Positions 10,021-18,857 of a stretch of DNA of 64,000 nucleotides are shown in pieces (position 1 is the first letter of the stretch; the number at the start of each line of letters is the position of its first letter). The notes beneath the pieces are model-generated. The model worked only from the letters and a program-made list of their open reading frames with translations. It was not told where the DNA came from and did not search any database. The DNA is from Shewanella yunxiaonensis (GTDB lineage Bacteria; Pseudomonadota; Gammaproteobacteria; Enterobacterales; Shewanellaceae), in the NCBI RefSeq assembly GCF_018223345.1, contig NZ_CP073587.1:2783501-2847500 (forward strand). The letters are read 5' to 3'. The position numbers and the translations under genes were made by a program.

Positions 10021-10982
10021 ACAGGCCAGAAAGATTACAACCCGGCGTAAAATTGCGTGACGCCGATAAAGTTGCCCGCATTCCCGTAAAGGTGGTCCCG
10101 TCTGAACGCGACACTATGCTGCGCAAACCCGACTGGTTGCGTGTAAAGCTGCCGTCGTCCAATCAACGTATCCTGGATATCAAACAGGCACTGCGCAGCC
10201 ATGGCCTGCATTCCGTCTGTGAAGAAGCCTCCTGCCCCAACTTGGCAGAATGCTTTAATCATGGTACAGCGACCTTTATGATCTTGGGTGCCATCTGCAC
10301 TCGTCGCTGTCCTTTTTGCGATGTCGCCCATGGTCGTCCGCTCAAACCCGATCCGGAAGAGCCATTACAATTGGCGCGCACCATTCGTGATATGAAGCTC
10401 AAGTACGTGGTGATCACTTCAGTGGACCGCGACGACTTGCGTGATGGCGGCGCACAGCACTTTGCTGACTGTATCCGTGAGATCCGTAAACTCAATCCAC
10501 ATATCAAAATAGAAATTCTGGTACCTGACTTCCGCGGGCGTATTGAACAGGCATTGGATATTCTGGCAACTGAGCCACCAGATGTGTTCAACCACAATCT
10601 GGAAACCGCCCCGGCGCATTATCGTAAAGCGCGCCCCGGCGCAAACTATCAGTGGTCGTTAAATCTGCTGCAGCAGTTCAAACAGCGCCACACAGAAATC
10701 CCGACCAAATCCGGTCTGATGATGGGACTTGGGGAAACCAATGAAGAGATCGTTCAGGTATTAAAAGATCTCCGTTCCCATGGGGTGAACATGCTGACTT
10801 TGGGGCAATATCTGCAACCATCCCGTTTCCATCTGCCGGTAGAGCGCTATGTCACGCCGCAGGAGTTTGATGAACTGCATGACATCGCGGTGGAATTAGG
10901 CTTTACCCACGCCGCCTGTGGGCCACTGGTTCGCTCCAGCTATCATGCTGATTTGCAAGCGCAGGGCAAAGAAGTTAAGTAA
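10017..10982 (+). CDS. lipA: Lipoyl synthase
   Basis: 321 residues, normal length for LipA. It inserts two sulfurs into protein-bound octanoyl groups by radical SAM chemistry. The auxiliary cluster cysteines are seen in [12 protein letters not shown] and the radical SAM cluster in [13 protein letters not shown] and the C-terminal VRSSYHA (with the conserved RSSY) are present. It overlaps lipB by 4 bp and ends at a strong terminator. Confidence 0.97.
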   Translation: MNRPERLQPGVKLRDADKVARIPVKVVPSERDTMLRKPDWLRVKLPSSNQRILDIKQALRSHGLHSVCEEASCPNLAECFNHGTATFMILGAICTRRCPFCDVAHGRPLKPDPEEPLQLARTIRDMKLKYVVITSVDRDDLRDGGAQHFADCIREIRKLNPHIKIEILVPDFRGRIEQALDILATEPPDVFNHNLETAPAHYRKARPGANYQWSLNLLQQFKQRHTEIPTKSGLMMGLGETNEEIVQVLKDLRSHGVNMLTLGQYLQPSRFHLPVERYVTPQEFDELHDIAVELGFTHAACGPLVRSSYHADLQAQGKEVK

Positions 10983-10996
10983 CGCCTCTTAAATAA

Positions 10997-11030
10997 GAGA
11001 AAAGCCGCCATCTGGCGGCTTTTCTCTTTC
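10997..11030. terminator. Rho-independent terminator
   Basis: Stem GAGAAAAGCCGCCA / TGGCGGCTTTTCTC with a two-base loop, between convergent lipA and rimI. It can serve both directions. Confidence 0.88.
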
Positions 11031-11036
11031 GACAAA

Positions 11037-11498
11037 TCATGCCTGAATATCACAATGCAGCTTTAACTCCATCAACATTGCGTCTTCTCGGCCTGCAGCT
11101 GTGTGGTAATAATTTCTACGACTGCCAGTTTCAATAAAACCAAGATGACGGTAGAGGCCTATGGCTGAAGCATTACTGACCCTGACTTCCAGCAGTAACA
11201 CCTCAATATGTTGGGCTTTTAACGACGCGATTGTTTGTTCCAGCAGCAGTTTGCCAAATCCCTTTCCTTGCTCACTGGGCTTCACACAAATATTCATCAA
11301 TGTCGCTTCTTCAAACAGGCACTGCATAATACTGAAGCCTATTAGCTGTGCATTATCGTCAAACAATCCCAGTTGCTGGTAAAAACGGCCAAAGCAACTG
11401 GCAAGGGTTGCCTCGTCCCAAGGATAAGGATGTGCCTGCTGCTCGACTAACAGCATTTGCGATAATTGCGCTATCGAAAGCGGTAATACTTGAGCCAT
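11037..11498 (-). CDS. rimI: Ribosomal protein bS18 alanine N-acetyltransferase
   Basis: 153 residues of the GNAT fold. The acetyl-CoA loop reads VKPSEQGKGFGKLLLE, followed by LEVRVSNASAIGLYRHLGFIETGSRRNYY, the segment that separates RimI from other GNATs. Its start overlaps the holD stop by one base (TAATG), an operon order common in gammaproteobacteria. Confidence 0.92.
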   Translation of the reverse strand: MAQVLPLSIAQLSQMLLVEQQAHPYPWDEATLASCFGRFYQQLGLFDDNAQLIGFSIMQCLFEEATLMNICVKPSEQGKGFGKLLLEQTIASLKAQHIEVLLLEVRVSNASAIGLYRHLGFIETGSRRNYYHTAAGREDAMLMELKLHCDIQA

Positions 11499-11833
11499 TA
11501 TTGAATATTATCCAGATGACGCCACAGCTGTTGCCACAAAACACGTTTGGCTTCGCTATCACTTTGTAGCGACGCTAATGCAGGAGTAGAGAGAGTCGCA
11601 TTATGAGCCGTTGATTCACCAAAGGACCACAATACATTTGTGCCCGTAGCGACTTCGGCTACCACACGGCATTTTTCTGGTGCAATCCCCAGCAACGCTA
11701 ACACCGTTGCAACGATGGGATGTTGCAGCAGCGATTGACCAGCATCTGCCAGCAAAAAAACTTCATCGGTGACATCGCTGCTCGCTCGTAAGTGCCACTC
11801 GGTCACACCCATGGCATAAAGAAATTTATTCAT
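11498..11833 (-). CDS. holD: DNA polymerase III psi subunit
   Basis: About 111 residues from MNKFLYAMGVTEWHLR; a further upstream frame start at 11872 adds an unlikely leader. The N-terminal residues and a C-terminal WQQLWRHLDNIQ fit HolD, which bridges the clamp loader to chi and to single-strand binding protein. Identification is strengthened by the one-base overlap with rimI. Confidence 0.85.
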   Translation of the reverse strand: MNKFLYAMGVTEWHLRASSDVTDEVFLLADAGQSLLQHPIVATVLALLGIAPEKCRVVAEVATGTNVLWSFGESTAHNATLSTPALASLQSDSEAKRVLWQQLWRHLDNIQ

Positions 11834-12011
11834 CAACAAACACCACACTGAATTGGTGAATAAGGATATCAAATTATCACTTTATAAGTCCTGTCCGCCT
11901 TAACAAACCATCAGTTTTTCAAGTCTATCGATTGCCGGTATCTATTTTATCAACTTTAAACAGGCCATCTGACGGCTATGATATGGAGGTATCGAGAATA
12001 GGAGGTTTATC

Positions 12012-12488
12012 ATGAATACATCCGTCAATATTGGTATTAATCAGGCTGACCGCCTGGAAATTACCCAAGGGCTAAACAAGCTGCTGGCCGACACATACAG
12101 CCTCTACCTCAAGACTCACAGCTTTCATTGGAATGTTACCGGCCCCATGTTCAACACGCTACACCTGATGTTCGAAACGCAGTATACAGAACTCGCCACC
12201 GCTGTAGACATTATTGCCGAAAGGGTTCGGACTTTAGGCGAACGCGCGTTGGGTTCTTATAGTGGCTACGCGAACGTCACAAGCATCAAAGAAGACAATG
12301 GGGTAAACGATGCCATGCAGATGTTATTGGAGTTACTGGATGGGCAGGAAACCATTATTCGCAGCGCCAGAGCTCTATATCCGCTGGTGAATCAAGCAAA
12401 TGACGAAGCGACCGCTGACCTGCTGACGCAACGTATTCAGTTGCACGAAAAAACCGCTTGGATGCTACGCAGTATGTTAGCCAGTTAA
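12012..12488 (+). CDS. dps: Dps-family ferritin-like DNA-protection protein
   Basis: 158 residues. LKTHSFHWNVTGPMFNTLHLMFETQYTELATAVDIIAERVRTLG holds the inter-subunit ferroxidase ligands (histidines, aspartate and glutamate) of Dps. The 12-mer stores iron and consumes hydrogen peroxide. AGGAGGT lies at ideal distance from the ATG. This is the last chromosomal gene before the left attachment repeat. Confidence 0.92.
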   Translation: MNTSVNIGINQADRLEITQGLNKLLADTYSLYLKTHSFHWNVTGPMFNTLHLMFETQYTELATAVDIIAERVRTLGERALGSYSGYANVTSIKEDNGVNDAMQMLLELLDGQETIIRSARALYPLVNQANDEATADLLTQRIQLHEKTAWMLRSMLAS

Positions 12489-12555
12489 GGTTTCCGATAT
12501 AAAAGACCACCGATAATCGGTCTTCGTACTGTTGAATGGGCTACTTGAGATGAAC

Positions 12556-12641
12556 GAAAAACGGCTCGCACATTACATGCAAGCCGTTGAAATTAGTGGC
12601 AGGGGTGACAGGACTCGAACCCGTAACCGTCGGTTTTGGAG
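12556..12641 (-). repeat. attL: displaced 3' half of tRNA-Trp plus its terminator
   Basis: On the minus strand this reads CTCCAAAACCGACGGTT, a T arm, an acceptor strand ending CCCCTGCCA, and then an AACGGCT/AGCCGTT hairpin with a T-run. It is the counterpart of the 3' half of the intact tRNA-Trp at 60941-61017. The core AACCGTCGGTTTTGGAG (12625-12641) is identical in both, as is the terminator block 12556-12593. The T arms differ at four positions, so the two halves have separate origins. This marks the left end of the island. Confidence 0.9.
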
Positions 12642-13373
12642 TGAGTTATTTAAGTCATAAAAATCAATCAGATAAGATTTTCATTAGAAAATTAAACTAG
12701 AAAAAACATCGAATAAACACATGATTTTTAATGTTTTACATTGCTAATTTCTAACTATTTTAATCACAAAAAAAGATACCTATTCGCGCATACTTAACTA
12801 CTACACTTTTATGGTAGTCCCCGAAAAATAACCATATCCATCGTTCAGCACTCTTTGTCCTTTTTATGATTACTAAAAACTAGTCACTACGCCACTACAC
12901 CCACTATCTCTGATGACGACCTGCTTTTTAGAAAAATAACGTACTACATGTGAATTGAAAGCATTTCTGATTGATTGTTAGCTCTCTCAAATCATTGAAT
13001 AGCCACAAGCATGCCCCTGATGTGTGAGAGTAATGAAGTCTCATACCAAGTAATAAAGATTCATACTGAGTATTAGAGTACCATACTAAAATGGCAGCGA
13101 TTGCAGTCGGTACGTTGCCATTGCTAAATCGAAAATGCCCCTTTTCTCGTTAGTACTTTTACTCATTCACATCTTGTTAATGCGAGTTTGCCCTACGAAA
13201 AGTTATCCCTAGCTTTTGTTTGTTATCTAGCCTGTATCACGAGGTATAGTTGACCAAGTGACTAGTGCGCGTACAACTCTAGCCCTGTATATCAATTAGT
13301 GTAAAGATGAAATGCTATCCATCTGATTTTAAGCTACTATTTTGTAGTGAACGGGAGTATGAAGGAGAGGGAG
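12642..13373. other. AT-rich non-coding stretch inside attL
   Basis: About 730 bp with no supported gene on either strand. The only structure seen is the 20-bp tandem repeat at 13041-13090. GGAGAGGGAG near the right end is the ribosome-binding site of the following gene. Confidence 0.5.
13041..13090 (+). repeat. 20-bp tandem repeat, inverted partner at 16456-16530
   Basis: TCATACCAAGTAATAAAGAT is followed directly by TCATACTGAGTATTAGAGTA and then a partial CCATACT unit, an exact 20-bp period. An inverted version, interrupted by about 39 bp, lies beyond the other side of the HEPN-like gene. Its role is unknown; it could be a protein-binding site or the remnant end of a mobile unit. Confidence 0.6.
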
Positions 13374-14064
13374 ATGCATCGAAGCATTAGGCATAGTGAT
13401 AGTGACTATTATTTAAACTACCTTAACATTTCTGCCCATAACACCAATGACAATCGTCAACTATGTAGCGGTAGCAAGTTTTTCTCGTACATCAAAAATA
13501 ATTTTGGTATCAAGCGACTTCCCTATAACTTGAAGTTGATAGACTTAATTTCGAACGATGTTAGTGCTTATGAACTTTGTGTCAATTTGCCTGATAAGTA
13601 TTTTTTAGACTGGGAGAACTATCCAACGATAGGAGGGAAACAATGTGTAGATCCTCAAGTAAAGAATGCTGCATATTACGATGTATTTATAAGAAATTTT
13701 CAAGATGAATCACTAACTGATTTTATACACCCTTACGATACTTCTTTGAAAGAGATATTCGTGAATGTGTTTAAAACTGATACCACTTTAAAGCCTGAGT
13801 TAAAAGACCATCCTAACGGTCGCTCTTATCGTTCATGCGAATACTACCTTGCGTATTGGCGCTCTTACATCATATTTGAAACTATTGCTAACTGTATGTT
13901 TATAGAGAAATACCTCGATAAGCGCTCAGGTACTGAATACTTTAAAAAAGAATACAATAAAGTCAACGCTCATTGGGTTTCAAAATACGCTCAAACGTTC
14001 AAGCGTATTGCTAACTATAGAACTATTAATACAAGGTGTAGTTGCCCCCACCAAAACGGACAGC

Positions 14065-14880
14065 TTAACTCGCCACTTTAAGAGCTCGATACTCTCTAGG
14101 TGACATCATTTTCAATCCACTGTGTGGGTGGTAATTGTTGTAATCGTCAAACCATTCAGCGAGCTTTGCAAGCACCGTGGCTGCGTCTGGACGGTCGTTC
14201 AGGTATACATAATCTCGTTTAAACGTCTTCACGAAAGCTTCTGCCATGCCATTGCTTTGCGGGCTTCTAACTGGCGTCGTGCACACCTTAAAACCGAGTG
14301 ACTTGGCGAACTGCCGTGTTTCTTCGGCGATATAACAACTGCCATTATCGGTTAACCATTCGACGGTATGTGGCAACTCTCGGACATCTCCGAAGCGCTG
14401 TTCCATGCTTTCAACCAAAATGTCTTGAACCATGTCAGCGCGGATACCCGTCGTTGTGGCTACATAACTCATAATTTCACGATCACAGCAATCTAAGCTA
14501 AATGCCACGCGCACTTTTTCTTTGTTCCAGCACGTTATTTCAAAGCCATCTGAGCACCAGCGAGTGTTTGGGTGCAACGTAATAACCTGACCGTCATGAG
14601 CGCGGTGCTCACTTACACGACCGGTATGTTTGCGTAACAGCAAGTTGTTTTGTTGCATCAGGCGATAGACGCGTTTTGGATTCACTCGCGTAATTACATG
14701 CTGCTCTGCTTTCAACTGGCGATTTAAATGCGCAGTAATCCGGCGATAGCCGTTGCTTTCACGCTCCTCGCAGATGTCGATTATTAACGGCAATAACAGC
14801 GCATCATCAGCCTTGTTGTAGCGTACTGAGCGGCCTTCTCGGCGCACGGACAAACGTTGGTATAAGTTCGAACGCGACAC
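14065..14880 (-). CDS. IS3-family transposase OrfB (DDE integrase domain)
   Basis: 271 residues as a separate frame, but after a -1 shift at the AAAAAAG of orfA the reading continues KVDIAHAIATTGRFPVLRVA into this frame without a stop, so the working product is probably OrfAB. Catalytic residues are seen in CSDGFEI, LTDNG and the later glutamate of QSNGMAEAFVKTFKRDY. It cuts and joins the element ends. Confidence 0.92.
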   Translation of the reverse strand: MSRSNLYQRLSVRREGRSVRYNKADDALLLPLIIDICEERESNGYRRITAHLNRQLKAEQHVITRVNPKRVYRLMQQNNLLLRKHTGRVSEHRAHDGQVITLHPNTRWCSDGFEITCWNKEKVRVAFSLDCCDREIMSYVATTTGIRADMVQDILVESMEQRFGDVRELPHTVEWLTDNGSCYIAEETRQFAKSLGFKVCTTPVRSPQSNGMAEAFVKTFKRDYVYLNDRPDAATVLAKLAEWFDDYNNYHPHSGLKMMSPREYRALKVAS

Positions 14881-14894
14881 GCCAAGAGCCGCAG

Positions 14895-15281
14895 CTACTC
14901 GGAGGACAGGGAATCGTCCGGTGGTAGCAATGGCATGCGCGATATCAACTTTTTTGACTGGGCTATCTCCAGCGCCTCTTTTAGAATTTCGGTTTCCATC
15001 GTTTTACGGCCGAGCAACTGCTCAAGCTGTTTCACTTTCTTTTGAAGCGCCTTATGGTCTGCAGCACTGACGACTTCGTCACCAGACTGGATAGCAGACA
15101 TACCACCATCTTGCATGAGCTTTTTCCACTTAAACAATAGACTCGGGGTTATGCCGTTTTGCCTGGCAACCAGCGAAACCGAATAGCCCGGCTGCATAGT
15201 CATGGCAACGAACTTTGCTTTTTCTTGCGGAGTATAACGACGGCGACGTTGTTCGCCAGTAATAATTTCAATACGTTCCAT
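14895..15281 (-). CDS. IS3-family transposase OrfA
   Basis: About 128 residues starting MERIEIITGEQRRRR, with AAGGAG before the ATG at 15281. RYTPQEKAKFVAMTMQPGYSVSLVARQNGITPSLLFKWKK is a helix-turn-helix that binds the element ends, followed by a leucine-zipper region (LQKKVKQLEQLLGRKTMETEIL). A slippery AAAAAAG lies at 14949-14955, near the end of the gene, where ribosomes can shift by -1 into orfB. Confidence 0.92.
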   Translation of the reverse strand: MERIEIITGEQRRRRYTPQEKAKFVAMTMQPGYSVSLVARQNGITPSLLFKWKKLMQDGGMSAIQSGDEVVSAADHKALQKKVKQLEQLLGRKTMETEILKEALEIAQSKKLISRMPLLPPDDSLSSE

Positions 15282-16319
15282 AGACACTCCTTAAAGATAG
15301 GTCTAAGCCTATCGCTTAACTAATGAGTGTCCGTTTTAATTGGGGGCTATTACACAAGGTTTGTTTTTGATGATGGTAAAATTGGAAATACATTCTCTGA
15401 AATGTCCCTGTTTGTCTTGGATCTAACACATTCATCTAAAGATCAACTTATATCTGACATGACTTTATTGCTAGAGCTTTTTTCTTTATGGGAAGATAAA
15501 AGTAAAGTTCAAGGAATGAATTGCTATGAGTTAGCATTAGAATTACTGCGAAAAGACATATATTTCTTATTTGAATGGCTAACTTATTTGGGTGAAAACG
15601 AACGTGAGCTTATAGAAAAATGGTCATATCGTGGTCGTATGAGAGAACGCCATTCTCAATTAGCAGATGTATTAGATTTTGAAGAGTTGAAGTTTAAAGA
15701 GACTTTTTCTAGATATACCCCAGTTTACTTATCATCAATAGATAAATTGCTGGATAAGCAAGATTTAGGCTCTTGGTATAACGAATTAGAGTTACTCCCT
15801 GGTTTCTATCCGTGGATTCGAAGTTTTCATGATCTGCATCATACACTTAACTCGAAAAGCAATGTACACCTCGTTCAGCCACGAATTCTAGACAACTTGC
15901 TAGTCTTGACAATAAGAACAGAGATCTTAATAAAAAGCATATTGCTTAACAAGTACGCAGAATCTGAAGATGATTTAAAGAAAGCCATTAAGTTACTAGC
16001 CGCGCATGTAGCAGATACAAAATCGAAGGTAGTATATGAAGCTGTTACTGGGAAAGATTGTTGGGATCTTACTAGCTTGAGACATACACCTGAAGATATT
16101 TTCCATAAAATAGATTCAGTCTCAGTAGGCCAAAGATGGTCTAAGGAACAACGTTACTTTCTCACTCAAACACTAAAGTTCATCGCATCTAGGAACTACT
16201 TCGCACATCATTCCTATAAAGATGGTGATATGAATGACCAAAGTAGCAGTCAAAGCAGAACCGTTTTGATTTCATGCTTGTACACAGTTCTTTATGTATA
16301 TGCAAGTACGAAAGCATAA

Positions 16320-16686
16320 AAAGCTCAACTCGTAACTTTATCAAATTAGTGGTTACAAACAAATCGAGCAGACTTTGCATTACAAAAAGTTATGTATTGG
16401 TTTCTAATTTAGCAAATCCATAGACAAGGTTCTGTCCAGAAATGAGTTACAACGAGTATGATACTTTAATACTCAGCTGTAGCTTGATTCGGACTTGATG
16501 GATGCAATCAGTATGAATCTTTATTTTTGATCATGTTTAATCTTAAACTGTTCGAGCAGGGTTGCTTGACTGTTTGGTATCAAACTTTATTTCTCTCTTA
16601 CACCTGAGCGTGTAACCTCATTTATGGACATTTTCGAGTTAGATTTCTAGCTCTAATTGATGAATTTCGGATAACAATTTCTATGG
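16320..16686. other. Non-coding stretch between HEPN-like gene and cassettes
   Basis: No supported gene. It holds the inverted partner of the 13041-13090 repeat: ATAAAGATTCATACTG is matched on the minus strand at 16509-16526, and GAGTATTA-AGTA-CATACT at about 16456-16476. The sequence just before the attC (TTTCGGATAACAATTTC) has a similar copy near 18829. Confidence 0.45.
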
Positions 16687-16744
16687 ATTAACGCTCCACT
16701 AACCTGCGTCGCTTGCGGTGTCTGTGTTTAGTGGCTTGTTAGAT
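16687..16744 (-). other. Integron attC site 1
   Basis: On the minus strand: TCTAACAAGCCACTAA at one end, TTAGTGGAGCGTTA at the other, pairing as CCACTAA/TTAGTGG around a short centre. This is the hairpin layout of an integron recombination site of about 58 bp. The stop codon of the DUF5677 gene lies inside it, so its last residues (NKPLNTDTASDAG) are encoded by attC, as is common in cassettes. Confidence 0.82.
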
Positions 16745-17742
16745 TGTGTTTGTGATTTATTTGAGCATTTTAGAAATGACTCCCCGACAGCATCAACGTA
16801 ACGCTGAATCAGCATCAGAAACAATGTTGAATTAGTGTAATCAAGCTCATTATCTTCATGGATATGTGCTGTTAAAAATGCCGACGTGATTTGCGCTAAG
16901 GTTATAGCTGTCATGTGTGCTGGTTCAACCATTCCAGAATTCGATTGACCAACTAACAACATATCTTGTTTTGCTTCAGACATTGCAAACAATGACAACA
17001 TTTCGCTGTAGTCAGCATGCACATTCCTACTTGCCAATTTATAGTTGTGAGACCATTTCCCTAACCCAACATCTTCGCGTAATTTTTCAAGCTTTGAAAC
17101 TCCTGCGTATTTTCTAGCCCAATGAAAATGTGTTTCTCCTTCTGATATTTCTTCCTTCAAAGCTATAGCAGCCGATATTTCATTTTCATCATATGGTTGA
17201 AGGTTCATCTCTTTTGCTGTCTTTTGGTACTCTTCCATCCCCTCAACAGCCTTAACTCGTCCGTGACGAATGTAATCTTTAGCGGCATCACGTCCATACT
17301 TGTTAATAACCAAACAAGTAACCGAAATCTCGAATAATGAGCGCCATCTTGCAAGAGCACCATCAGGATACCCCCCTTTTAGGAGCAGAATTATTTCCCC
17401 TACAATACGGCAAGCATTGGCATGCTGGCGCATTAAAACGCCAAGCAATGGGTCGGTTTCATATTCGGGAATAGACAAAAAATGCTTTTGAAACTCCATG
17501 CCAGCTTCAATTGAAATTTGACGAAGCATCTCTAGTTTTTGAAAACCATCCTTCCACCTCAGATAGTTCCTTTTCTTGAATTCTTCAGAGATTAATTTAA
17601 GCTCTTTTACATTTTCGTCTTCAGAAGCACTCATTAGCTCATAAAGGTATAAAGAACTTCTTTCTAATAGCTCTGAAAGCTCATAAGACTCAGAGTTTTC
17701 ATCCAACTGCTCTTTAACATGTTTTAGAATTTCTTCGAACAT
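16699..17742 (-). CDS. DUF5677 family protein in a gene cassette
   Basis: 347 residues. LLKGGYPDGALARWRSLFEISVTCLVI is the recognisable core of DUF5677 proteins, an all-helical family related to HEPN folds. A later SRNVHADY fits the histidine region. Function is not established. It has an attC at its 3' end and another just before its start, which makes it a single-gene integron cassette. No promoter of its own is evident. Confidence 0.75.
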   Translation of the reverse strand: MFEEILKHVKEQLDENSESYELSELLERSSLYLYELMSASEDENVKELKLISEEFKKRNYLRWKDGFQKLEMLRQISIEAGMEFQKHFLSIPEYETDPLLGVLMRQHANACRIVGEIILLLKGGYPDGALARWRSLFEISVTCLVINKYGRDAAKDYIRHGRVKAVEGMEEYQKTAKEMNLQPYDENEISAAIALKEEISEGETHFHWARKYAGVSKLEKLREDVGLGKWSHNYKLASRNVHADYSEMLSLFAMSEAKQDMLLVGQSNSGMVEPAHMTAITLAQITSAFLTAHIHEDNELDYTNSTLFLMLIQRYVDAVGESFLKCSNKSQTQSNKPLNTDTASDAG

Positions 17743-17760
17743 CCAATCACCCTATGAGCA

Positions 17761-17822
17761 ATCTAACGCTCAAGCTGTAGGGCCGTAGCGAAGCTGAGGC
17801 CCTACACGAGCGCCTTGTTAGA
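17761..17822 (-). other. Integron attC site 2
   Basis: 62 bp with outer boxes TCTAACA (minus strand, right end) and GTTAGAT (left end), inner GGCGCTC/GAGCG, and a strong central stem GTAGGGCC/GGCCCTAC. It separates the two cassettes and contains the stop codon of the 207-residue gene. Confidence 0.85.
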
Positions 17823-18441
17823 TTTCATTTGCAGCCTTTAGAGCCGCTAAGGTGACGAGATATTGATTTGCTACAAGCTCAAAAGCTTTACCAATATCTA
17901 GAATCGGAAAGTTAGCAGTTTTTCCAAATGCTGTTTGAAGTATGTTGTTCAGATTTTTTCCATGCGTATCAAAGCTCGTGACTCTGTAGATGAAATATAA
18001 ATAACTAAGGCGATCACCATAGTTATTGGTCAATTGCGCAAGCATGCTGTTGACATCCATTGCTTTTGGCGCACTAGCCCATGCTGTTTGTGAAGGCTCA
18101 AGCTTATCTTTATGGGGCAGCAATGGCTCATTTAGCAGCTTGTTGTAATCTCGCTTAAACGAATTTATGAGCTCTTGGTATCTGCTGTCCCTTTTTGCGG
18201 CATCATCAAATATGTATAGCAGCCAAAAGTAATTCTCCATTAGTGAGCGAGAAAGAATATGCGTGATATATCGCTCATCTACACTAGCACTCGTGTCGGC
18301 TTTGAAGCTGCTCAGAATCGTTCCGGCTACAGAATGAAATCGAAGAGCCTCCTGTGAAAAAAAGCCGATAGCGCCATCCTTTGCCGATAACAGCTTTAGT
18401 TCTTCAAGGTTTGATTTTAACTGATCGAAATATTGGCTCAT
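17818..18441 (-). CDS. Hypothetical helical protein in a gene cassette
   Basis: 207 residues, mostly helical, with RYITHILSRSLMENYFWLLYIFDD and SFDTHGKN. The style (SLMENYFWLLYIF) resembles the DUF5677/HEPN-like proteins common in integron cassettes, but I cannot name a family. Its stop TAA falls in the attC that follows. AGGAAGC precedes the ATG, just inside the cassette boundary. Confidence 0.7.
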   Translation of the reverse strand: MSQYFDQLKSNLEELKLLSAKDGAIGFFSQEALRFHSVAGTILSSFKADTSASVDERYITHILSRSLMENYFWLLYIFDDAAKRDSRYQELINSFKRDYNKLLNEPLLPHKDKLEPSQTAWASAPKAMDVNSMLAQLTNNYGDRLSYLYFIYRVTSFDTHGKNLNNILQTAFGKTANFPILDIGKAFELVANQYLVTLAALKAANEI

Positions 18442-18456
18442 TATGCTTCCTTTGAA

Positions 18457-18516
18457 ATCTAACGATCATAACGCAACGGTGCGGTTTTCCGTGTCCGTTG
18501 CCGTGGCTTGTTTTGT
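18457..18516 (-). other. Integron attC site 3 (less certain)
   Basis: On the minus strand AACAAGCCACGGCAACGG pairs with CCGTTGCG and ends ATCGTTAGAT, giving a hairpin of attC layout. The outer left box is weaker than in sites 1 and 2. It would end an upstream cassette to its right, whose gene is not obvious. Confidence 0.65.
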
Positions 18517-18857
18517 GAGAGGCAGATTATGTAGGAGGTGCGCATGGTGATGGGCTATTTGACGTCCTTGTATCTGAACTCTCCTATTCCGCCAACATTG
18601 AGAATGTTTGTTCCTCACTTGAAGCTGGCTGGCGGTGGCTGCGTACAAGCTTGCTTCAACTGCTTATGTAGTAACTTTGTCGCATTACTAAAATTTGGTC
18701 AATCTTTGTATGTCAGATTCAGCCTAATATCACATGCTGAATCACGATGGGGAATCTCCGTCCTAGTTTATATCCCACCACTTGCTGGAGAACGTCCAAA
18801 GTTGGTAGTTGTTAGTTCTGAGCAGTTAGTTTCGGATTAAGATTTCAATGGATTAAT
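18517..18857. other. Non-coding stretch with one 32-bp repeat copy
   Basis: A 100-codon open frame on the plus strand lacks a ribosome-binding site and protein-like composition, so I do not call it. The region contains the repeat copy 18671-18702 and an inverted GATTCAGC...GCTGAATC near 18717-18743. Confidence 0.4.
18671..18702 (+). repeat. 32-bp interspersed repeat, copy 1
   Basis: GTAACTTTGTCGCATTACTA then AAATTTGGTCAA. Related copies lie at 19548-19580 and 21012-21043 in the same orientation. Function unknown. Confidence 0.6.

Larger units (their letters stand above)
14037..15354 (-). mobile_element. IS3-family insertion sequence (IS2-like), intact
   Basis: 1318 bp. Ends are imperfect inverted repeats, TGTAGTTGCCCCCA at the left and TGTAATAGCCCCCA at the right, each followed within a few bases by AAAACGGACA. 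It is flanked by a perfect 5-bp duplication CAAGG (14032-14036 and 15355-15359). Two overlapping genes, orfA and orfB, are on the minus strand. Clean ends and an intact frame suggest a recent and possibly active insertion. Confidence 0.92.
13374..16319 (+). pseudogene. HEPN-like large protein gene disrupted by IS3
   Basis: Two frames (13374-14036 and 15360-16319) join in phase once the insertion 14037-15354 and one copy of its CAAGG duplication are removed, giving a protein of about 540 residues (junction N-T-R-F-V-F). The ATG at 13374 follows GGAGAGGGAG. The C-terminal third contains LTIRTEILIKSIL and then SRNYFAHHSY, a Rx4H motif as in HEPN RNases. I do not recognise the N-terminal part. 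HEPN proteins often act in phage defence or toxin systems; that role here is inference. The insertion almost certainly inactivates it. Confidence 0.75.

Noticed and set aside
18538..18840. 100-codon open frame on the plus strand
   Set aside because: No convincing start signal, cysteine-rich odd composition, and it runs through a repeated non-coding element.
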